Source of the DNA: Pseudomonas sp. 30_B
GTDB taxonomy: Bacteria; Pseudomonadota; Gammaproteobacteria; Pseudomonadales; Pseudomonadaceae
NCBI RefSeq assembly: GCF_017491605.1
Contig: NZ_JAFGYY010000015.1
Location: 80,793 to 144,792 of the forward strand
DNA length: 64,000 nt
Direction of reading: 5' to 3'
Shown here: positions 1 through 8,783 of the stretch, one piece after another
Layout of the letters: each line of letters starts with the position of its first letter
Position numbering within the stretch: the first letter of the stretch is position 1
The notes under the pieces: generated by a model
What the model was told of the DNA's origin: nothing
The model's database searches: none
Seen by the model: the letters and a program-made list of their open reading frames with translations, nothing else
Program-made: the position numbers and the translations under genes

Positions 1-3000
1 GCCCTGGTGCACGGCGCCAGCGGACTGACCGCGGGCTCCGGCATCGCCTACAGCGTCAGCCTCGTCGGCGGTACCGCCAGCGTCACCCTGAGCCATGCCG
101 CCCTGAGCGTCGCCAGCGCGCAGGGCGTCATCGATGCGATGAGCTACCGCAACGCCAGCGACGCGCCCGGCATCGGTAACCGCACGATTACCCTGGTCGG
201 CGTTCGCGATAACGGTGGTACGGCGAATGGCGGGGTGGACAGTACCAGCGTCGGCATCGCCGCGACCGTCTCCGTCGTCGCGGTCAACGATGCGCCCAGC
301 ATCAGCGCGCCCGGCAGCATCGCGGTCATCGAGGATACGCCGCAGCCACTGAGCGGCATTTCCTTCGCCGACGTGGATGCCGACAGCGGCAGTGTCAGCG
401 TGCACTTCAACGTTGCCAGCGGCACCTTGAGTGCCGGCAGCGGTGCAGGCGTAAGCGTGTCCGGCTCGGGCACCGGCAGCCTGACGCTGGTGGGCAGCAT
501 CGTCGACATCAACGCCTTCATCGCCGCCAATGGCCTGAGCTTCACCGGTGCGGCCAATGCCAATGGTACTGTCACGCTCGGCATCAGCATTGACGACGGC
601 GGCAATTCCGGCAGCGGCGGGGCGTTGACCGACAGCACCAGCGTGACGCTTGCGCTGAGCGCGGTGAATGATGCGCCGGTGAACAGCGTGCCGGGCTCGC
701 AGAGCCTGGACCAGGACGGTAGCCTGGTGTTCAGCGCCGGCAACGGCAACCTCATCAGCATCAGCGACGTGGATACCGGCGGCGGCACCCTGCAGGTGAC
801 CCTCACCGCCACCCACGGTGTGCTGACCCTGGGCAGTCTCACGGGCCTGAGCTTCAGCACCGGCGACGGCAGTGCGGACGCCACCCTGGTCTTCAGCGGC
901 AGCCTGGCCGACATCAACAATGCCCTGAACGGCCTGACCTTCAGCCCCGCCGGCGGTTACAACGGCCCGGCCAGCGTGCAGGTCAGCACCAGCGACCTGG
1001 GCAACAGCGGTAGCGGCGGCGCCCTGCTGGATACCGACACCATCGCCATCAGCGTCGACCCGATCAACCCCGTGGTCACCCATATCGGCGTCAGCAACCC
1101 CAACGGCAGCTACCACCCGGGCGAGGTCATCACCGTCACCGTCACCTTCGATCAGACGGTGATCGTCGACACTGGCAGTGGCGTCCCCACGCTGCTGCTG
1201 GAAACCGGGCTGATCGATCGCGGGGCGGTCTACCTGTCCGGCTCCGGCAGCAATACGCTGACCTTCCTCTACACTGTGCAGGCCGGCGACCTCAGTACGG
1301 ACCTGAACCACCAGTCCAGCGGCGCGCTGGCGCTCAACGGCGGCAGCATCCGCAATGCCGGCAATCGCGACGCCATCCTGACCCTGCCGGCCACAGGCGG
1401 CACGGACTCCATTGCCGCGCAGCACGACATCGTCATCGATGGCGTGGCGCCGACCGTCACCAGCGTCGCGGTGCCGGCGAACGGAACCTATGTGGCGGGG
1501 CAGAGCCTCGACTTCACCGTCAACCTCAGCGAGGCGACGACAGTCGACACCACCCTGGGCACCCCGCGCATCGCCATCACCCTGGACGACGGTGGCACGG
1601 TCTTCGCGCAGTACCTCAGCGGCTCCGGCAGCAATGCGCTGGTGTTCCGCCTGGTGGTTTCCAGTGGGCAACTGGACACCAATGGCATCAGCGTCGGCAG
1701 CAGTATCCAGGCCAACGGCGGGACATTGCGCGATGCGGTGGGCAACGACGCCAACACCACGCTGAACAACGTCGCCAGCACCACGGGTGTGAGGGTGGAT
1801 GCGCTGGGGCCGGTGGTGGACAGCGTGACGGTACCGGCGGGCCTGTCCTATAACGCCGGCGACGTGTTGACGTTCGTGGTCAATGCCAGCGAGGCGGTTC
1901 AGGTCGACACTGCCGGCGGCACCCCGCGCCTGAGCCTGGATATCGGCGGCGCCACGGTATTCGCCAACTATGTGGCGGGCTCGGGCACCTCGACCCTGGT
2001 ATTCCAATACAGCATCCAGCCGGGAGAGAACGACAGCGATGGCATCCAGGTGACCGGCCTGTCGGCCAACGGCGGGCGCCTGAGCGATGCCGCCGGCAAC
2101 GCCATGAACCTGGGCCTGAACCAGGTTGGCGACAGCCATGCCGTGCTGGTCGATACCCGCGCACCCGAGGTCACCAGCGTGGTGCGCCTCGACCCGTCGC
2201 CCACCGGCGCGCAGTCGGTGAACTTCCTGGTGAGCTTCGACGAGAACGTGAGCGGCGTGGACAGCGCCGATTTCTCGGTGATCACCAGCAACTCGGCCAA
2301 GGGCAGCGTGCAGGCGGTAACCCAGGTCGACGCAAGAACCTGGCGCGTCACCGTTGGCGGCATCAGCGGCCAGGGCAACCTGGGGCTGTCGGTGAACGTC
2401 GGCGGGATCAGCGATATCGCCGGCAACCCATTGGCGCAAGGCTTCAGCGGTGACAGCTATACCATCGGCTCGATTTCCGATGGCGACCCGCAGTACCGCG
2501 TGACCACGCCCAGCGCACCGCCGTTGCCGTCGCCGACACCCTTGCAGCCGAACGTGCCGGCGTTCGTCGCACCGCCGAGCCTCTCGCCGGTGCTGCCGCC
2601 CTCGCTGTTCGAGCCGCCGAGCCTGGGTGGCCTGCCGCCGCTGGGCAACATCTTCACCCGCAACGGCGCGCCCACGCAGAGCTTCCTGTCCCAGGTATTT
2701 GGCGATGCAAGCTACGGCGATGGCAGCGCGCGGGGCTTCCTCGGCTTTGGTGGCGGTGATGCCGGAGTGTTCGGCAGCAGTACGCTGTCGGGCCTGTTCA
2801 ACCGCGATGGCTTCGACGACAGCACGCCGTTGAAGGTGTTCGAGCGTCGCAGCGGAGACATCAACCAGGGCCTGCACGGCGTATTCGGCGCACCAACCCT
2901 GGCGCAGCAACTACAGCAGATCCACGAATCAGAACAACAACCGGTGCGCGACCTGGCCTGGGCGCTGGGGCAGATTGCCCAGGACCGCGAAGCATCCTGA
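1..3000 (+). CDS. C-terminal part of a giant repeat adhesin (start lies before the window)
   Basis: The reading frame is open from base 1 and ends at TGA 2998-3000, leaving 999 residues; the true N-terminus is outside the window. The chain is almost Cys-free, rich in Gly/Ser/Thr/Asp and built of tandem beta-sandwich repeats. Two cadherin-like units with the junction VNDAP occur near residues 95 and 222. At least three Ig-like units follow, opening with a variant of V-T-S-V-x-V-P-A-x-G-x-Y-x-A-G near residues 484, 606 and 724. A Pro-rich linker (about 835-880) leads to a non-repetitive tail. No membrane anchor is visible. This matches large surface or biofilm adhesins exported by type I secretion, and the next gene encodes a TolC-like exit protein. 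Family assignment is good; the ligand is unknown. Confidence 0.85.
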   Translation, partial: ALVHGASGLTAGSGIAYSVSLVGGTASVTLSHAALSVASAQGVIDAMSYRNASDAPGIGNRTITLVGVRDNGGTANGGVDSTSVGIAATVSVVAVNDAPSISAPGSIAVIEDTPQPLSGISFADVDADSGSVSVHFNVASGTLSAGSGAGVSVSGSGTGSLTLVGSIVDINAFIAANGLSFTGAANANGTVTLGISIDDGGNSGSGGALTDSTSVTLALSAVNDAPVNSVPGSQSLDQDGSLVFSAGNGNLISISDVDTGGGTLQVTLTATHGVLTLGSLTGLSFSTGDGSADATLVFSGSLADINNALNGLTFSPAGGYNGPASVQVSTSDLGNSGSGGALLDTDTIAISVDPINPVVTHIGVSNPNGSYHPGEVITVTVTFDQTVIVDTGSGVPTLLLETGLIDRGAVYLSGSGSNTLTFLYTVQAGDLSTDLNHQSSGALALNGGSIRNAGNRDAILTLPATGGTDSIAAQHDIVIDGVAPTVTSVAVPANGTYVAGQSLDFTVNLSEATTVDTTLGTPRIAITLDDGGTVFAQYLSGSGSNALVFRLVVSSGQLDTNGISVGSSIQANGGTLRDAVGNDANTTLNNVASTTGVRVDALGPVVDSVTVPAGLSYNAGDVLTFVVNASEAVQVDTAGGTPRLSLDIGGATVFANYVAGSGTSTLVFQYSIQPGENDSDGIQVTGLSANGGRLSDAAGNAMNLGLNQVGDSHAVLVDTRAPEVTSVVRLDPSPTGAQSVNFLVSFDENVSGVDSADFSVITSNSAKGSVQAVTQVDARTWRVTVGGISGQGNLGLSVNVGGISDIAGNPLAQGFSGDSYTIGSISDGDPQYRVTTPSAPPLPSPTPLQPNVPAFVAPPSLSPVLPPSLFEPPSLGGLPPLGNIFTRNGAPTQSFLSQVFGDASYGDGSARGFLGFGGGDAGVFGSSTLSGLFNRDGFDDSTPLKVFERRSGDINQGLHGVFGAPTLAQQLQQIHESEQQPVRDLAWALGQIAQDREAS

Positions 3001-3063
3001 CCAGCGATGCCGAAGATGTCGCACACAAAGCAGCAAGAATCCGTAACGAGGGGACGGACAGGG

Positions 3064-4551
3064 ATGAACAAGCAGATAACCTTACTCGGCGTCAGCCTGC
3101 TGGCGCTCGCCGTCAGCGGCTGCGCAGTGACGACGCAGCCGATCGAGCGCAGCGTCAGCGAGCAGCGCGCCCGCGATGACCTGAAGGCGATGTTCAAGGA
3201 CCAGGAGCCCCTCAGCGGCCCGCTGACCCTGCACGACGCCATGGCCCGTGCGGTGAAGTACAACCTGGAGTCGCGGCTGAAGGTCATGGAGGAAGCGCTG
3301 TCACGTCGCCAGCTCGACCTTGCCACCTTCGACATGCTGCCGCGCATGGCGCTGGAGGCTGGCTACGTCGGCCGCAACAACGTGAGTGCGTCGAGCAGCC
3401 AGAGCGTGCTGACCAACACCCAGTCCCTGGAACCGTCCACCTCGCAGGACCGCGACCGCGACGTTGCCGACCTGACCATGGTGTGGAACGTGCTCGACTT
3501 CGGCGTCAGCTACGTCAGCGCCAAGCAACAGGCCGATCAGCGCCTGATCGTGCAGGAGCGCCGGCGCAAGGTGGTGCAGACCATCATTCAGGACGTGCGC
3601 TCGGCCTACTGGCGTGCCATCGCCGCGCAACGCCTGCTGGGGCAGATCGACAGCCTGATGGCGCGCGTCGACAGCGCCCGCAAGGACAGCCAGCAGATGA
3701 GCCAGCAGCGCATCGGCGACCCGGTGCAGGCTCTGAGCTACCAGCGCGCGCTGATCGAAGCCAGCCGGCAGCTGGAGGAGCAGCGCCGCGCGTTGTCCCT
3801 GGCGAAGACGGAGCTGGCGACCCTGATCAACCTGCCGCTGGGTACCGATCTGACCCTGGCGGTGCCCGAGGGCTACGACGTCCCCGAGCTCAAGGCCGAC
3901 TTCGACTCGCTCGAACAGCAGGCCCTGGCCAGCCGTCCGGAGCTGCGCGAGCAGGACTACCAGGCGCGCATCAGTGCCGCCGAAACCAAGAAAGCCATGC
4001 TGCGCATGCTGCCGGGCCTGGAGTTCTCCGCGGGCGGACATTACGACAGCAACTCCTTCCTGGTGAACGATCGCTGGGCCGACTATGGCGTGAAGGTCAC
4101 CTGGAACCTGTTCAACGTGCTCTCCGCGCCGGCGGCAATCGACGCGGCCAAGGCGGGCGAAGACGTCAATGCGGCGCGGCGCCAGGCCATGTCCATGGCG
4201 GTGCTGGCGCAGCTGTATGTGGCCAACGCCAACTACAGCGAGGCGCGGCGCCAGTTCCTCACCACTCAGGAGTTGGCCAGCCTCGACAACCAGATCGTCG
4301 GCCAGCTGCGCAATCGCCAGCAGGCCCAGGGGATCGGCGAACTCGAACTGATCCAGGGCGAACTCAATGCCCTGCAGGCCGACCTGCGTCGTGACCTGGC
4401 CTACGCCGAATTGCGCAACAGCTATGGGCAGATCTTCGCCTCTGCCGGTATCGATCCGCTGCCCAGCGGCATGCCTGATACAAAGCTCAAGACCCTGGCC
4501 AACGGCCTGGCCGAGCGCGAGCGTCAGCTCGATGGTGGCCAGCTGAAGTAA
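3064..4551 (+). CDS. TolC/OprM-family outer membrane efflux lipoprotein
   Basis: Encodes 495 residues. I chose ATG 3064 because it starts a lipoprotein signal (MNKQ, hydrophobic stretch, lipobox VSGC); an in-frame upstream ATG at 3007 would bury it. The body has the duplicated, Ala/Gln/Arg-rich long alpha-helical pattern of outer membrane efflux proteins, with an LxDAMARAVKYNLE-type motif near the start and its partner in the second half. Such trimers form the outer-membrane channel of type I secretion or efflux machines. It lies 63 bases after the adhesin stop, as in adhesin loci whose T1SS outer-membrane component follows the substrate. No ABC or membrane-fusion partner is visible on this side, so those genes may be upstream of the window. 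A general efflux role cannot be excluded. Confidence 0.88.
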   Translation: MNKQITLLGVSLLALAVSGCAVTTQPIERSVSEQRARDDLKAMFKDQEPLSGPLTLHDAMARAVKYNLESRLKVMEEALSRRQLDLATFDMLPRMALEAGYVGRNNVSASSSQSVLTNTQSLEPSTSQDRDRDVADLTMVWNVLDFGVSYVSAKQQADQRLIVQERRRKVVQTIIQDVRSAYWRAIAAQRLLGQIDSLMARVDSARKDSQQMSQQRIGDPVQALSYQRALIEASRQLEEQRRALSLAKTELATLINLPLGTDLTLAVPEGYDVPELKADFDSLEQQALASRPELREQDYQARISAAETKKAMLRMLPGLEFSAGGHYDSNSFLVNDRWADYGVKVTWNLFNVLSAPAAIDAAKAGEDVNAARRQAMSMAVLAQLYVANANYSEARRQFLTTQELASLDNQIVGQLRNRQQAQGIGELELIQGELNALQADLRRDLAYAELRNSYGQIFASAGIDPLPSGMPDTKLKTLANGLAERERQLDGGQLK

Positions 4552-4566
4552 CCGGCGGCGAGAACC

Positions 4567-4610
4567 GGGGCGGGCGAGGGCACGGTATTTCCCTCCCGCC
4601 CCTTGTTGTT
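4567..4610 (+). terminator. Probable intrinsic terminator after the TolC-like gene
   Basis: GC arms 4567-4580 and 4591-4602 pair with a two-base bulge (GGGGCGGG-AGGG against CCCTCCCGCCCC) around a 10-base loop, followed by TTGTTGTT. It sits 15 bases after the stop codon. Confidence 0.65.
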
Positions 4611-4668
4611 CTGCTGTGCGGCTTGGGACTAGGATGGCTCCCCGATCCACCCACCGACTCGACCCCCG

Positions 4669-5688
4669 ATGAACCCAGTTCCCCCCGTGCCCGATGAGGA
4701 GTCGCTCGAGCACGTGCTCAAGCCTGACCTGCGGGTCGCCATCGTCCTCATCGACCAGTTCACCCTGACGCCGGTGGCGGGCTTCGTCGACGCGCTGCGC
4801 TTCGCCGCCGACCGTTCCTTCGACAGCCGGCAGATTCTCTGCCAGTGGGAGTGGCTGAGCGTGACGGGCGAGCCGGTCAGCGCGAGCTGCGGCCTGCCGA
4901 TAGCGCCGACCCGGCGCCTGGACCTGGAGGCGGAGTACGACTACGTGGTGCTGGCCGGCGGGCTGTTGTCCGGGGTGATGAACCCGGCGCCCGAACTGCT
5001 CGACTACATTCGCCGCCTGCACGCGCGCAAGGTGCCGCTGGTGGCGCTGTGCGCTTCCTACTTCACCCTGGGCCTGGCCGGCATTCTCAAGGGCCGTCGC
5101 TGCGCGGTGCATTTCACCGTGCAGGATCGATTCGCCGCGATGTTCCCCGAGACCCAGGCAGTGGTCGACAAGAGCTACATCGAGGACAGTGGCGTGTTCA
5201 CCTGTCCCGGCGGTTCCGCCTTCGAGCTGGCGGCCGAGATCATCGGCCGTCACTGCGGCAAGCGCCGCGCGCAGAAGAGCCTGGAGTACCTGCTGGTGGC
5301 CGATGAGGATGTCCGGCGCGGCACCGACAACAGCGTGGCGCATGTCTATCAGGACCCGCTGGTGCACCGGGCGCTCGACTATATGCGCGCGCATCTCGAC
5401 AGCCACTGCACGATCCGTGAACTGGCCCGGCAACTGGGCAGCAACGAGCGGCAGTTGAACCGTGCCTTCCTGGCCAACGCCGGCCAGCCGCCGGCGCAGT
5501 TCTGGCGCAAGCTGCGCTTGCAGGAGGCGCGCAAGCTGCTCAGCGACACCAGCCTGCACGTGACGCAGATCGCCTATGCCACGGGCTTCTCCGATGCCTC
5601 GCACTTCATCCAGCAGTTCCGCAAGAGTTATGGCGAGACGCCGCACCTGTTCCGCAAGCTGCGGCATGACGCCGAACGCCTGCAGTGA
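4669..5688 (+). CDS. GlxA-family AraC transcriptional regulator (DJ-1/PfpI plus AraC HTH)
   Basis: Encodes 339 residues. The N-terminal half is a class I glutamine-amidotransferase-like (DJ-1/PfpI) domain with an elbow motif ALCASYFTLGLAG near residue 125. The C-terminal 100 residues carry two AraC helix-turn-helix motifs (TIRELARQLGSNERQLNRAF and VTQIAYATGFSDASHFIQQF). Regulators of this type sense small nitrogenous metabolites and activate nearby catabolic genes. It converges on the MFS/dehydrogenase/RidA operon, so it may control that operon or the FAD oxidoreductase operon beyond it; this is inference. No clear ribosome-binding site precedes ATG 4669, so the start is less certain than the family. 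Confidence 0.85.
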   Translation: MNPVPPVPDEESLEHVLKPDLRVAIVLIDQFTLTPVAGFVDALRFAADRSFDSRQILCQWEWLSVTGEPVSASCGLPIAPTRRLDLEAEYDYVVLAGGLLSGVMNPAPELLDYIRRLHARKVPLVALCASYFTLGLAGILKGRRCAVHFTVQDRFAAMFPETQAVVDKSYIEDSGVFTCPGGSAFELAAEIIGRHCGKRRAQKSLEYLLVADEDVRRGTDNSVAHVYQDPLVHRALDYMRAHLDSHCTIRELARQLGSNERQLNRAFLANAGQPPAQFWRKLRLQEARKLLSDTSLHVTQIAYATGFSDASHFIQQFRKSYGETPHLFRKLRHDAERLQ

Positions 5689-5691
5689 AAA

Positions 5692-5734
5692 CGCCAACGG
5701 CCCGCCAGCGCACTGCACTGGCGGGCCGTTGGCG
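5692..5734. terminator. Bidirectional hairpin terminator between convergent genes
   Basis: Perfect 17-bp inverted repeat, arms 5692-5708 and 5718-5734, 9-base loop, lying exactly between the stops of the AraC gene and the MFS gene. There is no long T tract on either side, so it is judged by position and stem strength. Confidence 0.7.
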
Positions 5735-5742
5735 CTGGCGGT

Positions 5743-7044
5743 TCAGCCGACGTAACGCGGGTTGGTTTCCGGCGCCCAGCGCTGGCAGACCACCGCGCCG
5801 ATGACCAGTGCCGTGACGCAGATGCCGATCGCCGCCGAGGCGCCGAAGCGTTCCATCACCACCGGCAGGATGAAGGTGCAGGACGCCGCGCCGATGCGGC
5901 TGGCGGCCACCGAGATGCCGACGCCCGAAGCGCGCAGTTCGGTGGGGAACAGCTCCGAGGTGTAGGCGAATTCGAGCACCCCGGAGGCCGCCATGACGAA
6001 GGCGAACACCGCGAACACGCCCACCACGTACAGCCCCGGCATGCCGCTCCAGGTGGCCAGGACGAACAGCGCGACGGCGTTGATGCTGAAGGTGCCGATG
6101 AGGAAGGCCCTGCGGGTGAGCAGGTTGATCAGCAGCAGGCCGACCACCGACCCGGCCAGCAGGAAGATGTTGTAGACCAGCCCGCCGGTGTAGCTGTCTT
6201 CGATCTTCAGGGCGTCGAGAATCCTCGGGATGAAGGTGCTCATGGCGAAGTAGGGGATCACCTGGCAGGTGTAGAAGACCATGCCGACCAGGGTGCGGCG
6301 GCGATGCTCGGGGCTGAACAGCTGGCCCCAGGAAGCCTTGGCCTTGCCCTGTTCCTCTGCCGGCAGGTCAGCGCCACCCAGGCGCTCGATGACGCGCCGG
6401 GCTTCGCCGTGGCGGCCCTGCTTCATCAGCCATAGCGGCGACTCCGGCGTGCCCTGGCGTACCAGCAGCACCAGCAGGGACGGTACCGCGCTGCTGGCGA
6501 GAATCCAGCGCCAGGCGTCATCGCCCCAGGACTGCATCAGGTAGCCGACGATGTAGGAGAGGGTGAAGCCGAGTGTCCAGGACACCGCCATCAAGGCCAG
6601 CAGCGGGCCACGGAAGCGCCGGGGCACCAGCTCCGCCACCAGCGAGACGCCGACCACGAAGTCCGAGCCCAGGGCGAAGCCGAGCAGCAGACGCAGGATC
6701 AGCAGCTGCTGGGCGTCCTGGACGAAGAACTGGGCGATGGAGGCGCCGAAGAACAGTGCCATGTTCCAGCGGTAGATGTGCTTGCGCCCGTAGCGGTCGG
6801 CCAGCGGGCCGGTCAGCAGGCTGCCGAGGAACAGGCCGATCAGGGCCGCTCCGCCGAGCAGGCCGAGCCACAAGGCATCCAGCCCCAGCGGGGTGGTCGC
6901 CAGGCTGATGGCGATGCCGATAATGCCCAGCACGTAACCATCGCAGAATTGGCCACCGACGCCACCGACCGCGGCCTGGATGTGCAGCGGACGGATGGGG
7001 GAGTGCAGGGTGGCGGGGGAATTCGATAGATCGACGCTTTGCAT
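5743..7044 (-). CDS. MFS transporter, sugar/organic-acid:H+ symporter type
   Basis: Encodes 433 residues with about 12 hydrophobic segments. The loop after TM2 carries the MFS signature LADRYGRKHIYRW, and TM4-5 contains LGFALGSDFVVGVSLVAELVPRRFRG, typical of the metabolite:H+ symporter and sugar-porter families (6+6 TM, inner membrane). AAGAGG precedes ATG 7044. It is the last gene of a three-gene minus-strand operon after a RidA protein and a 2-hydroxyacid dehydrogenase, so it probably imports the substrate of that pathway, perhaps a hydroxy or amino acid. The substrate cannot be read from the sequence. Confidence 0.85.
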   Translation of the reverse strand: MQSVDLSNSPATLHSPIRPLHIQAAVGGVGGQFCDGYVLGIIGIAISLATTPLGLDALWLGLLGGAALIGLFLGSLLTGPLADRYGRKHIYRWNMALFFGASIAQFFVQDAQQLLILRLLLGFALGSDFVVGVSLVAELVPRRFRGPLLALMAVSWTLGFTLSYIVGYLMQSWGDDAWRWILASSAVPSLLVLLVRQGTPESPLWLMKQGRHGEARRVIERLGGADLPAEEQGKAKASWGQLFSPEHRRRTLVGMVFYTCQVIPYFAMSTFIPRILDALKIEDSYTGGLVYNIFLLAGSVVGLLLINLLTRRAFLIGTFSINAVALFVLATWSGMPGLYVVGVFAVFAFVMAASGVLEFAYTSELFPTELRASGVGISVAASRIGAASCTFILPVVMERFGASAAIGICVTALVIGAVVCQRWAPETNPRYVG

Positions 7045-7086
7045 GGCTTACCTCTTGTTGTTCTTGTCTGGGTAAGAAAAGGGGGA

Positions 7087-8031
7087 TCAGGCTTGCCGGG
7101 CGACGAATGCCGCGACGTTCTCTAGGGCGGAATCCATCAGGCCTTGCATGGCTTCGGCGCTGCTCCAGGCAACGTGGGGGTTGAGGATCAGGTTGTGGGT
7201 CGCGGCCAGGTGCAGCAGCGGTTCATCGAGGGTGAGCGGCTCGTGGGTGACGACGTCGAGCGCGGCGCCGGCGATCTCGCCGTCCTGCAGCGCCCGGATC
7301 AGGTCCGGCTCGTTGATCACCGCACCCCGTGCGGTGTTGACCAGCACAGCATCCTGCTTCATCCACTCGAACTGCTGGCGGCCCAGCAGGCCTCGGGTCT
7401 GCGGAGTCAGCGGGCAGTTGAGCGAGACGACGTCGCTGCGGCCGAGCAACGCCTGCAGGGGCAGGTAGCGTTCGCCCTGGTAGTGACCGTCGCGGTCGTG
7501 GAAGTACACCTCCATCTCCAGGCGCGAGGCGAGGTCGGCCAGGCGCTGGGCGATGGGGCCGTGGCCGATGATGCCCAGCACCTTGCCGCGCAGGTCGCGG
7601 ATGGGATAGTCGAAGTAGGTGGGGTTCAGCGGCTGGCCGCGCTGGCGCTCGTCCATCAGCAGGCGGTGGTAGCGGCCAACGTTGCGCAGCAGCTCGAAGA
7701 TCATCGCCAGCGCGTGCTCGGCCACCGCGTGGGTGCCGTAGCCAGGGACGTTGGTGACATGGATGCCGCGCTGGCGGCAGTACTCCAGATCCACTGCGTC
7801 GGTGCCGGTCATGGCCAGGGAGATCATGCGCAGTTCGGGCAGTTGCTCCAGCTGCGCCACCGGGATCGGCACGCCGCCGGTGATGGCCACGGTGGCGGTG
7901 GACAGGCGCGCCACCATCTCCTCGGGCGCGGTGTAGTCGTGGCAACTCCAGCGATGCGGGAAGGGCAGTTCCCTGATCTTCACGCTCGCGGGGAACGCGT
8001 CACGGTCGAGGAAAACGACGTCGTGCAGCAC
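7087..8031 (-). CDS. D-2-hydroxyacid dehydrogenase (NAD(P)-dependent)
   Basis: Encodes about 314 residues. It shows the nucleotide-binding motif GIIGHGPIAQRLA, the catalytic-Arg segment NTARGAVINEPDL, a Glu-containing ALDVVTHEPL and the catalytic His in LNPHVAWSS. Members interconvert 2-oxo and D-2-hydroxy acids in the cytoplasm (glycerate, lactate or phosphoglycerate dehydrogenase-like). I prefer GTG 8031, which has GGAGG five bases upstream; an in-frame GTG at 8037 sits inside that Shine-Dalgarno sequence. It lies between the RidA and MFS genes in one operon. The substrate is unknown; a role in handling a keto acid from amine oxidation by the divergent FAD enzyme is inference. Confidence 0.87.
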   Translation of the reverse strand: MLHDVVFLDRDAFPASVKIRELPFPHRWSCHDYTAPEEMVARLSTATVAITGGVPIPVAQLEQLPELRMISLAMTGTDAVDLEYCRQRGIHVTNVPGYGTHAVAEHALAMIFELLRNVGRYHRLLMDERQRGQPLNPTYFDYPIRDLRGKVLGIIGHGPIAQRLADLASRLEMEVYFHDRDGHYQGERYLPLQALLGRSDVVSLNCPLTPQTRGLLGRQQFEWMKQDAVLVNTARGAVINEPDLIRALQDGEIAGAALDVVTHEPLTLDEPLLHLAATHNLILNPHVAWSSAEAMQGLMDSALENVAAFVARQA

Positions 8032-8091
8032 AGGCACCTCCAGGTGTGGTTGTTCTTCTAATAGGGGCAGAGCGGTTAAGGGAACGTGCGG

Positions 8092-8439
8092 TCAGGCCAC
8101 GGCGCTGGCCTGGATTTCCAGGCGGTAGCGGCTGTCGGCCAGGGCCGCGCCGACGCAGGCGCGCGCCGGCGGCTGCTGCGGGTCCACCCAGGCGTCGTAG
8201 ACGCTGTTCATGGCGTCGAACTCGGCCATGTCGGCCAGCCAGATCTGCACGCGGATCAGGCGGCTCTTGTCGACGCCGGCCAGGTCCAGGAGGGCTTCCA
8301 GTTGCTCCAGCACATCGCGGGTCTGTTCGGCGATGCCCAGGTCCGGATCACGGGCGACGATGCCCGAGGTTTCGATGCATTCGTTGAAACGCACGCACTG
8401 GCTGTAGCGGGCATTCCTGCCTTTGCGCTGTATGTCCAA
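8092..8439 (-). CDS. RidA family protein (enamine/imine deaminase-like)
   Basis: Encodes 115 residues, the usual length for the YjgF/YER057c/UK114 fold. The C-terminal block keeps the Arg and Glu that mark catalytically competent members (PPARACVGAAL, then RLEIQASAV). Such proteins hydrolyse reactive enamine/imine intermediates from PLP or flavin enzymes to keto acids plus ammonia. The start codon is TTG at 8439, supported by AGGAGGGG eight bases upstream; the next in-frame ATG would remove the first beta strand. First gene of the minus-strand operon with a dehydrogenase and an MFS transporter, divergent from an FAD amine oxidase-like gene that could generate its imine substrate. Confidence 0.88.
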   Translation of the reverse strand: MDIQRKGRNARYSQCVRFNECIETSGIVARDPDLGIAEQTRDVLEQLEALLDLAGVDKSRLIRVQIWLADMAEFDAMNSVYDAWVDPQQPPARACVGAALADSRYRLEIQASAVA

Positions 8440-8783
8440 GGCGACCCCTCCTGTCTTGTTGTCATGGCCGACCGATTCGGCGTGGGACAGATTGTTCGGG
8501 GCCTGGCGAGCGGCGAGCTAGGAAGAAAAGGACGATAAATAGGAGAAATCTGCGCTGTTAAAAAATAACTTCAAAATTTTCTAAAAGTAAAAAATATCGT
8601 TGTTTTTTAGATTGCCTGTGGCTAGCCTTCGGAGCATTCGTCAGGCCGGCGAGGGTTCTCGGCGCCCTGCGAATCCACCAGGGAGAGCTGGACTGATTTC
8701 GCCTGGGCGGCACTGCTGCGACTGCCGGAATGCGTATCGCCCGGCGAGCGCCACCGATCACTCCAACCGCTATGAGACCTGCC
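8440..8783. promoter_or_regulatory. Divergent intergenic region between RidA and FAD oxidoreductase operons
   Basis: 344 bases without a gene. The stretch 8535-8612 is strikingly AT-rich (runs of A and T) in a GC-rich background and must contain the divergent promoters. I could not fix -35/-10 boxes. In-frame ATGs at 8730 and 8772 are possible alternative starts of the right-hand gene. Confidence 0.5.

Noticed and set aside
3301..5718. 805-codon antisense frame over the TolC and AraC genes
   Set aside because: Shadow produced by high G/C third positions; both sense genes have clear family motifs.
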